This document shows positions 19,804 to 31,850 of a stretch of DNA of 64,000 nt, piece by piece. The stretch is from Tipula vernalis (Eukaryota > Arthropoda > Insecta > Diptera > Tipulidae). The first letter of the stretch is position 1; each line of letters starts with the position of its first letter. A program made the position numbers and the translations under genes. The notes beneath the pieces were generated by a model. The model was not told where the DNA came from. It did not search any database and was given only the letters and a program-made list of their open reading frames with translations. Location: positions 253,389,461-253,453,460 of the forward strand of contig OY282559.1 in the NCBI GenBank assembly GCA_958295665.1. The letters run 5' to 3'.

Positions 19804-21297
19804 TGTTACGGCCGTATTATTTAAATAGCTTGCGCACTCCTGATATACATGATTTTGAGTTGTATTATTTGGAAATATGTACCATTGGAAGTAATATCAA
19901 CATACCACTCTCACATCAACTTGTAGAAAAATATGTTTTCCCTAAGATATGTATTAAACATTCAAATATTGTTATCAGTGTAGGAGCATTGGATTAGCAA
20001 GGGTGAGAGAGAATTAATTATTTGAGATCGCAATGATCAATTTGTAATTTGCAAATATATTATTTGTCTTTGATTTTGTATTGTTGAGGCCGCCGTTCTG
20101 ACCTAATTTACATAAGTAGTGAAAATAACTTGAAAAGTTGCAGTGTAGCACAAATTTATTATTAATAAATATTTTGAGTGGTTTACCCAAAAAGTTTAAC
20201 TGGTGAGCTTATATTTTTTTTTTGTGTTTTTATTGCGATTACTAAATTATTTGTCATGTGATACGGTTTTCCGTTGGCAGTTGTAGTTGGATTAGTAGTG
20301 AGAAAATAAAACGATTGTTCTGATGATTTCTGTTATAGAACGGGTGAGTTAATTTAATCTATTTTTTTTATGGACCGCTTCTATAATTAGTGTATTCGTT
20401 GAAATTGTTTTCATAGGGCCTCACAAAAGAGAAGGAAACTGTACAGTAAATATTATGCTATATCTATTGAAATTAAAATACAGTTCCTTGCAATTAAAAC
20501 ATACGAATCCAATCATCTGGTGTGAGAAAATTATCGTATGCGGATAATAATGGTGCTTAGTGCAAAAATGATTTGGCTTCAATTCGTTTAATTAAGCGGA
20601 TATACAGATAGCATTAGTTAAATTCTTCCGGATGACCTTCAAGTGCGGATTTAACCTGCAGCCATCTTCAACAGTATTGTGTTTGTGATTAGTTCTTATT
20701 AAAAAAAAAAAAATAAAAAAAAAATTATTGTAAAATTAGTGGGCTTTAAGTCGAAATTTACACATATTCATTATTTTCGTGTTGTTTATTAAATAAGTTA
20801 AATTAGTGCATATAAGTGAGTCAAAGAGCAAGACAATTGATTTGTGCAACTAATTAATTAATTTTCAGCTGAGCCATTATGTTTTCCCAGGAGCGCTCTT
20901 CGGATGAGATATGGTAAGCGTATTTTTTTATAAATCTTAATCAATATTGCTCTTTTACACATTCTATACCAAATACATTTGAGTTAAAGTAAATACCTAC
21001 TAAGAAGAAACAAGTTACTAATTTTCATATGATTTTCACTTTATTCTTGAGATGTTTTTCTGTGTAAATGTTATATTAAAGCATTTTTATTATGAAGAAT
21101 ATAGTGTCTAAAATGAACTAAGAGTATTATTTAAGTGATGGCGTGGAATTGATTCTTTTGACCTATGTGAACGTGTTCTTTATTATTTTTTTGTAATGTG
21201 CACGAATAATTTGTTCTATCATGTATTTGGGAACAAAACCCCCCTAGCCGGCAAAGCTATCCAGTTAACGTGCACGGTTCCCGAATGATCCGTAACA
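19804..21297 (+). repeat. 5' LTR, about 1494 bp
   Basis: Starts TGTTACGG and ends CCGTAACA, a perfect 8-bp inverted repeat of the TG...CA type. Its last 47 bp (from GCAAAGCTATCCAGTTAACG) match 25446..25501. The LTR holds two exon-like segments with good splice signals (20281..20343 and 20869..20913), which may be part of a spliced leader; this is inferred from the sites only. Confidence 0.8.
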
Positions 21298-21300
21298 AAA

Positions 21301-21307
21301 TGGCGCC
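21301..21307 (+). promoter_or_regulatory. primer binding site of the LTR element
   Basis: TGGCGCC lies 3 bp after the 5' LTR, the expected place and sequence for a tRNA-primed minus-strand start in gypsy-like elements. Confidence 0.65.
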
Positions 21308-22203
21308 AAAACAGAAACCTGAAAAGGTTATCCATGCAGCTTGTCTGCTTATTAAGGCTTATTTAAAAACCGCTTATAATTTACATGTAACGTTAATTTT
21401 TTTTTGAACATTTCTTTAAATTTCTTTAAATTTATAAGGAGCTTGTGTGTGATTACAGTCTCGAATAACCAGATGTTGAAACATGGCGAAGTCGTGAGTT
21501 CCATCTGATGTTCGACACTCGGATTCCACACAGGGATGCTCTTTCCGATTTGCTTTATTAAATTACTCCAGAGAAAAGTGTATTTGGGTGTGATAGAATT
21601 GCTGACGAGTCGAAATTGGTTGACTGCATAGTGATTCTATGATTTTATCCCAGTATCACTTGACAGTGATTTCTCATAGACAGTTCACATCAGATAACGG
21701 TAATTAAAATTTTCTTAAAATTGTTTTTACAGTTTTTTTTGTTTGATAAGCTTGTGTTGTATACGGACTACAATTTCGAATATGTGGCTGTTGATACATG
21801 ACGAGGTCATGAGTTCCATCTCACATGTTCGACATTTGATTTCTGTACAGCACAACTTTTCCTCTTCATTTTTTTTTCTAATATAATTTAACTGCTTCAC
21901 GTTCACATTATGGTAAAGGCTTCTGAGTATCTACGTCATCACTTATTCGGTTTATTATATTGCATTACATATTTTGAATTATACAACAAAATTAGCAGTA
22001 AACCAAGTTTTGGTAGCTAAAGTTATTGTATTAAATATTTATTTACTTTTAAGAATTTATTAGGTTCGGTTATTTCACTTTAGCGAGTTTTACAGTGATT
22101 TAAATTTTGTTTATTTAAATTGTTGTCAATTTATTGATATTTTCGTTTATTTATTTTGTTTATATATTTTTTTTTTTTTTTTGATTTTCTTAATTTACCT
22201 AAA

Positions 22204-23806
22204 ATGAATTCTCTTCAGTATCTAACAAACTTATCCGTTGCGGAACAAGAAGTCGAGTATAAAGTTAGAGGGCTTGCTATTAGCACAATTGATTCAAGAG
22301 GAATACTATGCAACCTCTTAACAGCTGAATTTTCCGATGAACAATTAGCACCCAGGGAATCACATATTAGAACTAAACCAGAACAAGAAATAGAGCTTTG
22401 TAGATCTAAATGTGAGGAGTGGTCAAAATTATGCGAACAACGGGGAGTATCACCTCCATCTGACTTTAAATTGGTTGGATTAGTCAAATCTGTTGACTAT
22501 AGGGACAGAACTAAAAGATTGATTAACACTTTTGATGACGTCATCAATCTTTCTAACACGCCAGCTGCTTAAGACATGTTAATTGGTTTATAAAATTATG
22601 GCAAGAATCCCATGGTGCCATTCAAAAAGAATCAATCGAAAAGAATAGGTCACATCATAGCAATATTAGTCCTTCAGATAAGAGAATAATGCCAGCCTTG
22701 GACGAATCTTTAAAAAATATGGAAACATCTTCACCTGTGAAGCCTTCTAGTTTAAGTGAGAAGCCATTTAACATTTCATGGGGATAAACAATTGAAACAA
22801 CCAGTCGCTGAATTCTTTGCACGCATAGATAGTGGACATGCCAATAATGTTCAAGAGCCTGATCTTTCACAGTTTGCAAATATATTCCTCCACAGCAATA
22901 TAATAGATCAATAAATTGTATTCCGCAAGGTCCATCTAGGAACGTAGACTATGTTCAATTTAATATACAATCGGCAAACCCTCAACCAATATTGGCGTCA
23001 CAATATCGTTTTAACAATCTGCATAGAATTAAATAAACATGGAATTTGTCTTTTAATGGTAGTAGATCAATGAATGTATGTTATCATACTTCAGCGGTTA
23101 TGACTATGAAGATGAAATTCGGGAAAAAATATATCGTAGGGTACAAGGGAGACGTGAACCATTTTCCAGTTTTATGTTGAATATCCAAAAATTGAATACC
23201 ATACTCACAAATCGCTTAGATGAGAGGCAGTTATTGTATCGTTTATGTCAGAATAAGCATCCGGCACTTAAGAACGTGACATTGCCTCACCAAAATTCTT
23301 TTAGAAGTTTAGAGGATTTGCGAGTGCTTTGTCAAAGATATGAAGCAATGTGGGACCTCACTGGTTATGATCCAAGGCAATTTCAAGATGGACACATAAG
23401 GCGAAAGTTTGTCAATGAAATAGATGCAACTTGTGGTTATCGGAGTGATCTGCAACACACAGCTGTAACAGAGACATATCTAATTCAAACACACACTCCA
23501 ATGGAATTTGCAAATGGCGAATCTTCAATTGAAGTAATTAATAACAATTCCTCTATTTCACTGATTTGTTCGAATTGCAAAGATTTGGGTCATAGATATC
23601 AAGATTGTTGTCAACCTTTTAATAATATATTTTGCTTTGGGTGTGGTGCGGATAATGTCAGAAAACGGTTTTGTTCCACTTGTCAGAATCGCCCGTCGGA
23701 AAACTATCATCCGAATGTGATTTTAACAAGGGAATCGCATTCGGAAACGTTGATGCACCAAAACACTTGCCAGCAAATGAATCCGACGTCCTCGAAAAAG
23801 GCATAA
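22204..23806 (+). pseudogene. gag of the Ty3/gypsy-like element (broken)
   Basis: ATG at 22204 opens MNSLQYLTNLSVAEQEVEYK and a helical region to a stop at 22570..22572. Between 22573 and 23077 stops and shifts interrupt it. A second frame (23078..23806) carries the capsid C-terminal part and a CCHC knuckle, CSNCKDLGHRYQDC, followed by a second Cys cluster (CFGCGADNV...CSTCQ). The family product packages element RNA into virus-like particles. The two halves are in different frames, so no full product is possible here. Confidence 0.75.
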
Positions 23807-23930
23807 AAATAGAAATCATAAGATACATCAAATCATTCATTATTTCAGACAACGACGATCCATGATATTGATTAGACATTGTATTTCCTCTATAATTTGA
23901 ACTATTTCCTCAAACGATCCTCGATTGAAA

Positions 23931-25463
23931 GCAGAAGTCATAATAGCCTCAAAATCGATGTATGAACTCCTAGATACGGGGGCGTCTATAAGCGTTTTGG
24001 GGAAAGGTTCGTTAGAATTGTTGCGTTCTTCTAAGATCTAATTTAATAAATTAAATTCAAGTATATCAACGACCGATGGTACTCTAAATAAAATTGAAGG
24101 GTACGTGACTTTACCTGTAACTTTTAGAGTCCAGACCCAAGGATATTAAGTCTGTATTGTTCCTACCCTGAAATTTTCTTTGTATTTGGGAATTGATTTC
24201 TGGAATATATTTAATATTGCGCCGGGGTTGACCGTCAATGAAATTTCTGAAACCGTTCTCGAAAACAATAATATGCACGAGCTAAGTCCGCAAGACAGAT
24301 CCAAGCTAAGCCGAACAATAGCGCATTTCCCGTCATTTGAAAAAAATGGTCTGGGTAGGACAAGTAAACATTATCATGAAATAGAAATCATCCCAGGTTG
24401 CAAGGCTATAAAACAACGGTATTATCCTCTCTCACCAGTTAAACAAAAGGAACTCTGTGATGAAGTTGATAGAATGCTGAAGTTGGATGTGATCGAGATT
24501 TGCAAAAGCTCCTGGAGTTCGCCTGTTACACTGGTCAAGAAAGCAACTGGTAAAAATCGTCTGTGTCTTGATGGCAGAAAGCTAAACTCTGTCACGGTGA
24601 AGGATGCCTACCCCCTCCCAAATATTGACGGACTTTTAGGACGATTACATGAAACAAAGTACATTATGGGACTAGACTTAAAGGACGCATTCTGGCAGAT
24701 ACCGCTTGCGGAATCTGCTAGCGACAAGACGGCTTTCACCATACCAGGGCGACTACTCTACCAGTTCAAGGTGATACCTTTTGGGCTGTGTAACGCAGCT
24801 CAATCCATGTGCCGCTTGATGGACAAAGTAATACCACACGAACTACATGACAACATCTTTGTATACTTGGACGATTTGTTGATCATCAGCGGTACATTGG
24901 AAAAGCACTTTGAACTGTTGGAGTTGGTCGCGGACTTAATACGAACGGCGGGACTGACTTTAAACATCGAGAAGAGTAGATTTATGATGAGAGAGATCAA
25001 AGATCTTGGATATATTGTCGGAGAAAACGGTCTAAAAACTGATCCTACTAAAATCGATGCAATAGTTGACTTTCCAGTACCGACGAACGTAAGACAGACA
25101 AGACGACTATTTGGAATGGCGGGATGGTATCGCCGTTACATCAACAATTACTCTGCAGTTACGGCTCCTATTAGCGATTGCCTCAAGAAGGGCAAATTCC
25201 TGTGGACAGTGGAGACACAGGCGGCATTTGAAAAACAGAAGCAAAGTCTAACGTCGGCCCCAATATTAATTAATCCATCTTATGGCGAACCATTTTTTAT
25301 CAGATGCGATGCAAGTACGGAAGGTGTGGGTGCGTTTTTGTTTCAAAAGGATAAAGAGGAAAACGAAAGACCAATTGTCTATATGTCCCAGAAATTAAAT
25401 AAGGCACAAAAAAATTATACCATTACAGAGTTGGAGTGTTTAGCAGCAAAGCTATCCAGTTAA
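23931..25463 (+). pseudogene. pol of the Ty3/gypsy-like element: protease, RT, partial RNase H
   Basis: The protease is marked by LLDTGASISVLGK (about 23967..24005), followed by a stop near 24040. The same frame reopens before 24180 and runs to 25463. Reverse transcriptase motifs: LDLKDAFWQIPL, IPFGLCNAAQ and YLDDLLII, all with expected catalytic Asp residues. RNase H begins with FFIRCDASTEGVGAFLF and YTITELECLA and is cut at the junction with the LTR remnant near 25446. Integrase is absent. In intact elements these enzymes process, copy and integrate element DNA. Confidence 0.9.
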
Positions 25464-25501
25464 CGTGCACGGTTCTCGAATGATCATTAAAATCATTAAC
25501 A
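25446..25501 (+). repeat. 3' LTR remnant, 56 bp
   Basis: Matches the last 47 bp of the 5' LTR, with a roughly 9-bp insertion before the final TTAACA. It adjoins the interrupted RNase H coding region without any spacer, marking a deletion endpoint. Confidence 0.85.
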
Positions 25502-25505
25502 GTTT

Positions 25506-26250
25506 GAAGACGCTGAGTTAGAGGCATTATTAGACCAAGCTTCATGTGAAACTCAAGAGGAGCTCGCTGAAACTTTGGGAGTGACTCAACAAGCGATTCA
25601 AACCCGTCTCTAGGATATGGGTATAGTGATACTATTTTTTCACGTACGAACATATGCTCCAAAGACAAAATCGGAAGGGTTTTTTTACATCGAATTGTGA
25701 CGGAGGACGAAAAGTGGATCCACTATGACAACCCTAAGCGCAGGAAATCGTGGGTAAGCTAGGTCATGCATCAACTTCACTGGCCAAACCAAATATTCGT
25801 GGCAAGAAGCTAATGCTGTGCATCTGGTGGGATTAGTTCGGAGTGATCTACTCTATGAGTTATTCCAGCCGAACGAAACCATCACTGAAGAAAGTTATCA
25901 GCAACAATTGATATAATTAAGCCGATCATTGAACGTCAAGCGCTCTTAATATGCCAAAAACATGACAAAGTGATCTTTCAGCATGACAACGCTCGGCCAC
26001 ATGTTGCAAAAGTCATCAAGGAAACTTTGGAGGTGCTTCAATGGGATGTCCTACCCCACCAGACATTGCTCCTTCCAACTACCACCTGTTCCGGTCGATG
26101 ACTCATGGCCTGGCCGAGAAGCACTTCACTGCTTACGAAGAAGACAAAAATTGGGTTGATTCTTGGATCGCCTCAAAACACGAGAAGTTTTCTCGATGCA
26201 GAATCGGTATGCTGCCTGAAAGATGGGGAAAACTCGTAGCTAACGATTGA
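25506..26250 (+). pseudogene. mariner transposase, C-terminal part
   Basis: Resumes at EDAELEALLDQASCETQEEL and TLGVTQQAIQTRL, in register with the N-terminal part. Catalytic region pieces are visible with frameshifts and stops: KLMLCIWWD, FQHDNARPHVAK and PDIAPSNYHLFRSM. These are the usual surroundings of the mariner DDD residues. The C-terminus ends KLVAND then stop, as in mariner. Inactive through stops, shifts and the insertion. Confidence 0.9.
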
Positions 26251-26341
26251 CAATACTTTGAATAAAATACATTGTACCAATTTCTCTGAATAAAGCTTCG
26301 AAGTTTTAAAAAACGCTCAAAACTTATTTGTATCCCCAATA

Positions 26342-29300
26342 ATTAGCTTGTCAACTTAAGCAATTTTTTTTAGGAAAAATTCAAGACTTATCTTCTCCGA
26401 CATATTTTTATTTTAAGTCATTTCATCTTATATGTCTGTTATACACCTTTTATTTACTTGTTTATATATTCGTAGAAGAATTGATTTCTAAGAAATTAAC
26501 AACTCTCCTGTAAAAGAAAAAGCAAAACAAATCTTAATAATTGACAGCATCCCATGCCCCCTGAAAGAACGGGAAAACTTGATTCTTCAAATTTCAATAT
26601 TTATTTGTTTAAGTCACACACCTACATAAATAATCAGATAAACAGTCTTCTCCTTATGTTCCCCCTCATTCACATATGTATCTTTATTTCTGTATATTTT
26701 GATAGAATTTCAGAATTGATTTATTTAATATAGTGTAACAAAATGAGAAGGTATGTGTCACGGTGACATTTTATATTTTAAGTAGCCAAAGAAATCATAT
26801 ATTATATTTAACAATTTGCCTCTTCGTCTAAAAACCTATACAAAAATGGAAATCTTTTCAATTTTTTGTTTCGTTTTTGTTTTTGCATTATCTGATTTCC
26901 GTTTTGTTTGTGAAAATTTCAGTTAAGCGTAAAACAGGAGAAAAAAAGATTAAAAATATAAAAACAACAATCACCAAACAAAAATGTAAATAAATAAATA
27001 ATAATATTGTTTAGAATATATAATTTATAATCTCAGTTTATAAACAATCTTACTGTTGTTGGCGACTTAACGTTATTCGTTCTATATTATGTATGTATGT
27101 ATTTTCCACGAAACAAAGGAGGAAAGGAAAACTCTAATAAGATTATTTTCGAGAAAAAACAACACAAAAAATATTGATTTGTTTTCGTTTCTTTTGAAAA
27201 TCAAAACACCAAGGGATACACAAAAGATGATTTACGGAGGAACAAGGGAAAACCATTTGTACTCTCATTTTCATTTATTGTTTAAATTGCTTGAAATTAA
27301 AATTTGTAATCCGAAGATAAAAACAAGGCTTTTCTGTATAAGAGAATGGTCGCACTCACAAGTTTCTCGACCTTATTTGATAAAGCCTTCCCCATTATAA
27401 AAATATCAACAATTCCATAGAACAGGCGTGAGGTTGGCGAGAACAACTCTGCTGAAAAATTTAAAAATACAAATTGATCCAGTTCTTTTGAATAAGATTA
27501 ATTATATTATTTGTTGAAATTTGTTGCATGAAAGACTGGTTAAAACCCATATTACGGCCACCTATTTCATATCACCTTTATGCTACAAAGACACAAACAA
27601 CAGCAAAAATCCAATCACAGTCGATGAGCCTATATCACTTTAATCAATCTTTACAAAATCGAATTTTCATTTCCATTTTTCGATTTTTTTTTTTTTATAT
27701 CTTTAACCAAATAATCCAACTTTGTTTGTTGGGCGGTATGGTAACAAAAAATCCAATTTATATTGGAAAAAAACGAGAAATGACATAAAAATAAAAATTT
27801 TCATTAATATTTAAGGTAGGTGGGTAAACGATTAAAAAATAATTCATTTTCCAGTTTTCCAATATTTTTATCCAAAGTCTTTTATGTAATAATCATTATC
27901 AGTGTAGAAACAATTGCGCAAATAAAAAAATTAAAAAAAAACAACAAAAAAAAGTTTAAAAAAATAATTTTCCATTTTCTTTTGTGTTCTGTACTTCGTA
28001 AAAACCCATAAAGCATAAACATACTCAGAACCTAGTTTAATCTCAGGAATGAAACGTCACAGCGTATCGAAAAAATTTGCGCAATGTTTGAGTTATCTTG
28101 GAGGTGGATTGTTTGTCAACACAGAACACTATTCGATTTCCAAAACAAACGAATTCTTAGCGACTGTACAGAACATAAAATCATGGTAAAATTATGTACA
28201 TAAAGTTTACAATATATACATAGATACATGTAGAGGGTACAGATTTTTAATTTATATCAAGTTGTAAAATTGTTTTTCTCATCGCATTGTTGTAAATACT
28301 GTAGTTTCATTCTACGATATTACAAAAACAGTTTTTTATTATTTTTACCGAGTTTTTTACTGTTGGTCTGTTCTTTTCTATTCTATTCGAATGTACATCA
28401 TGATTACTATAAAACTAACATAAAACTGATATAATACTAAAGTTACCATATACAAACATACATATAGTATAAAAAAAAAGATATGCAGACCTGATACGAC
28501 ACTGGAACGAGAAAATGGGAATGAAAATAAAAAAAAAATCTGTTATGGTAAACATGCGAGTACATTCAAAACTACAATGTAATGTGATTGCACTGGATGA
28601 TACAAAATGAAAGCTATTTATCAGATTCGTCTATCTTGAAGTTTTTGTCTTATTTGAGCACGATTTTGTGTAATTAACATACCTAGCTAAAGAGCATGTT
28701 TGTCTAGAGAGGTAAAACAAAAATTAGCATACCTGTGATACGCTTAAGGGTAATAGTGATAATTCTGTATGCTTTTAAATTTAATAAATTTACATTTTTA
28801 TTGAGTATTAAAAAAAATTTCAGATACCCAATTCCCGAAAAATTTTATTATGCTGTCAAAATGTACTTGAATTCTATCAAACTTACCTTTCAATCGGTTA
28901 TTACAAGCGATAAACAATAATCGTTCTTACCTAAAAATAAAAACAGAAAACAAGCCATTAGAATATGTCAATTATTAATGTATACAAATAATATTTAATA
29001 ACAAAGCTTTTATTGCACCTAAATTAGGATTTAATATTGCGACCACTAATTAAAAAGTGATTTGCATGCATTCACATAAAGAAATACGAGACAATCCACC
29101 TTGAGACTGAAACAATGCATTGATAGATATCCTTAACTCATCTTCACTCTTCATGTTATAAATTTTAATATATGCATGTGTGTAACATACAAGCGATCAA
29201 TTCATGACTCATAAAATCCAATCAACTCTCACCTCATTGATTCAAATTGATTTGTAAAAATAAACAAAAAGTTTTTACGTTTTGGTTTGGCTTGGCTGGT

Positions 29301-30088
29301 GCTTTTATTGAATTTCTTCCAATCGAATGGCGCAAAAACGATTAAATTCATCATACTTCTCAGTATATGGCTGGTTATAAAAATTGATTAGTGGCGGTGG
29401 ATGGATATGGATATAGATACGAATTTTTGTTGGTTTAGTTTTCACCGAAAAACCAAAATCAAAATAATAAAATAATAACGATACAATAAAAAGGAAAAAT
29501 AATTGAATAAATTAAATTTAATATTGAATCTAATTAATTATAAACATAATAAAAAAAAAAAAAAAAAATTAATCATATTAATTCATTTAGTTTGTATTAT
29601 CATTAAATTATTTTGTGGTTTCATGGGTTATGGGCTGTTTAATTTGTTATTGCTGCTACTTTGACGAGTATCGATTCGAAAGATACTTGAAATTATAATT
29701 AAAGATACGGAATTAAATAGAAATTTTAAAATTGTTTTTTTATATTGTTTTCAAAAATCAATTTACAGAATTTTTAAAAGTGCCACGAAAGTTCTCGTAC
29801 ACATTTTCAGGTTAAGGGAAATAAAATCACGTTTAAGATAATTAAGCGAAAATAAATTAAACTGGCAGCGAGATTTTTTTTTGCAGGATTGAGTTGTACG
29901 AATTTCTTTCGACCTAGGTATTTTGTGAAGTGGAAACAATCAAAGTTAACATAAAAATTATATAGTTCTTCCTTCGAAATTGTGGAAAAATTTCCTAGTG
30001 ATACACAAATATTTATTGATAATCACGTATAACATATGTATGTATGTACATATTCAAAATTTAAAATTCATGAAGAACATCTAAATTA
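26342..30088. other. AT-rich non-coding DNA, probably intron or intergenic
   Basis: No transposase or reverse transcriptase motifs. Several 60-100 codon frames (for example 27089..27400 and 27528..27788) lack start context, domains and splice sites. The only exon-like item is the 44-nt segment at 28887..28930. Confidence 0.5.
28887..28930 (-). other. candidate 44-nt internal exon
   Basis: On the minus strand, CTGTTTTTATTTTTAG precedes and GTAAGTTTG follows the segment, both good splice signals. Joined to the candidate exon at 33119..33198 the frame stays open for about 12 codons and then meets TGA. It could therefore be a terminal or regulated exon, or chance. Confidence 0.3.
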
Positions 30089-30092
30089 TTAA

Positions 30093-30326
30093 CATTAGAA
30101 CCACTAACCCGTCAAAATGACGAATTGTATGTACATCAATTTAATTTAATTTTTTAATTATTATATTCAAATTTTTTTGGAAGTTTATGATGAATTTTAA
30201 CATAATTAATTTGTTGTCATATTAAAAGTCATCACAGATTTCCACAAACGTATTAACATAATAATTAAAAAAATTGAATTCAATAAATGTATAAACCGTC
30301 ATTTTGACCGGTCGGTAGTTCTAGTA
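30093..30326. mobile_element. piggyBac-like MITE, 234 bp, TTAA flanked
   Basis: TTAA at 30089..30092 and 30327..30330. The left end is CATTAGAACCACTAACCCGT and the right end, on the opposite strand, TACTAGAACTACCGACCGGT; both continue into CAAAATGACG. No coding capacity. A TTAA duplication points to piggyBac, although the terminal bases are not the usual CCC. Confidence 0.75.
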
Positions 30327-30330
30327 TTAA

Positions 30331-31092
30331 TATTTATAAAAATTTGAATTGTGTTGCAGTTGTACGTGAAGTTTGCAAAATTATATTTCATACTTTCAAA
30401 TTTCCAAAATTCCAATTATTTTTAAATTCGACTATAGAAAATAACTTCAATCGTCATTTTTCATATTGTTATGTTCTCAAAATCTTCAAATTTATTACAA
30501 CATTTAAATTGAGATGTCAAAATTGTAATGCCCATATATTCACTAAACCCGATATTATCGTTAAAAAATATAAAACAAAATGTTATTTTTATTTAAGCTC
30601 CAATTTTCGTAAATACGGGAGGGCATAGGAAGCACCAGAATCCTTTATGAGCTCTTTCGCGATATTTTTAATTTAAACTATTTAAAATCTTGCAAATTCG
30701 TAAATTTCTGGAATAACTTCAATTCTTAAACACGCCACATTTTTAAGGCAGATCCACTCTTGAACTTTGAGATCTTTTGAAATTAACCTAGAATTTCTTG
30801 AAATAATCAAATTTTTAAAACTTTTCAAATTCATGAATTTAAGTTATGCAAACATGTAAATTTTTGAAATTGTTGGTATTTTTTATATTTTTGGGGTTTT
30901 ATATATGAATGGTAGTTTGAAGTGTTTTAAAAATTTGTACTAAAAAACAATCCCAAATTATGTATTTATTCAATAATTTATTATTCAAACTCGAGAAAAT
31001 ATTTAAATAATTAAAATTCATCGTAATTGAAATCCTTTTATTTCAAATCTGTAAAAGTTGTAAAATTTGTATAATTAGATTTCGTCAACGTA
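30331..31092. other. AT-rich cryptic-simple DNA
   Basis: Dominated by permutations of AAATTT, TTCAAA and TTTAAAATT words. The 94-codon frame at 30344..30628 has no ATG at its start and no family features. Confidence 0.5.
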
Positions 31093-31850
31093 CATTATTA
31101 TTATTATTGGAGGGCTATGTGGGCGATCAGCCAACTCGCACTGCGACATATTGTGCTGGACCCTGCCTAATTATCCGTCCAGTCAATATTCAGGTTCTTA
31201 ATGAACTTGATAATACTGCTAGCCGGTACGTGATACATACTATCTGGGCTTATTGCTCTCCCTCCTAGATGTTTACTACAGCATATAGTTCCGCTAGAAA
31301 AACGGTAGCATTGGAGCCCAAGGACTTCGAGAGGGCTATCGCACTCCCGTATATTCCTACCCATGCCCCGTCTTCCGTTTTACTCTTACGAGTTGCTGGG
31401 AATTACAAATCGCCTGTAGATCACCCAGCTTTACTACAGGAAGGCTAAATAAAACTGGAGGGTGCCTGGTATCCAGAGTCCGCATATTTTGGACTGATTA
31501 ACCTATCAGCCATTCATCCATCGGCATATGCTGTTCCATCTTAGATTAGGGTTTTTTGCCAAGGTTTTCTCCTTTAGCGCCGTACTTTAGCCAAATGGTG
31601 AAAATTGTGCCAAATGGTCTTAGTTAACAGTGGTTGCCACGAGGAGGCAGCACATACACTTGCGAATTGTGAACAGGTTACCCCTTACACAATTGTACCC
31701 ATCACGCAGCTGCCTAATACATGACCAGAACAGCTCACGCGATGCGCGCCCTACTGTTAGGTTACGGAGCTGGTAGATTAATCTACTCAACTTTGGTCCC
31801 CCTCTCCAATAGACGTCAAACCACCTTGTTAACTTACATAAATTCATTTT
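31093..31850 (-). pseudogene. RNase H-bearing LINE, 3' part, internally deleted
   Basis: Read on the minus strand. The segment from about 31400 encodes KTEDGAWVGIYGSAIALSKS and ATVFLAELYAV, the start of an RNase H domain. It then jumps to HLGGRAISPDSMYHVPASSI and IDWTD, the C-terminus also seen in the copy at 61010..61881. The tail is a run of AAT units (31094..31108 on the plus strand reads ATT). The middle of RNase H and the zinc region are deleted relative to that copy. 31480..31850 is likely more upstream pol, decayed. An AAT-repeat tail plus RNase H suggests an I- or LOA-like group. Confidence 0.65.

Larger units (their letters stand above)
19804..25501 (+). mobile_element. Ty3/gypsy-like LTR retrotransposon, 3'-deleted
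   Basis: Inserted in the mariner with GTTT duplicated (19800..19803 and 25502..25505). It has a 5' LTR, primer-binding-site-like TGGCGCC at 21301, gag with a zinc knuckle, a protease and a reverse transcriptase with the start of RNase H. Pol is then fused directly to the last 56 bp of the 3' LTR, so the rest of RNase H, integrase and nearly all of the 3' LTR are missing. No envelope-like gene is seen. Confidence 0.9.
19428..26339 (+). mobile_element. mariner element split by an LTR retrotransposon
   Basis: Left end TTGGCTGTACAAATAAGTTT follows TA (19426..19427). The right end on the opposite strand, TTGGGGATACAAATAAGTTT, is followed by TA (26340..26341). TA duplication and these inverted ends are diagnostic of mariner. 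Removing the insertion at 19804..25505 leaves about 1.2 kb, the normal mariner length, and the transposase frame continues across the join. Confidence 0.9.

Noticed and set aside
27089..27788. Two plus-strand frames of 103 and 86 codons
   Set aside because: AT-driven composition, no domains or splice context.
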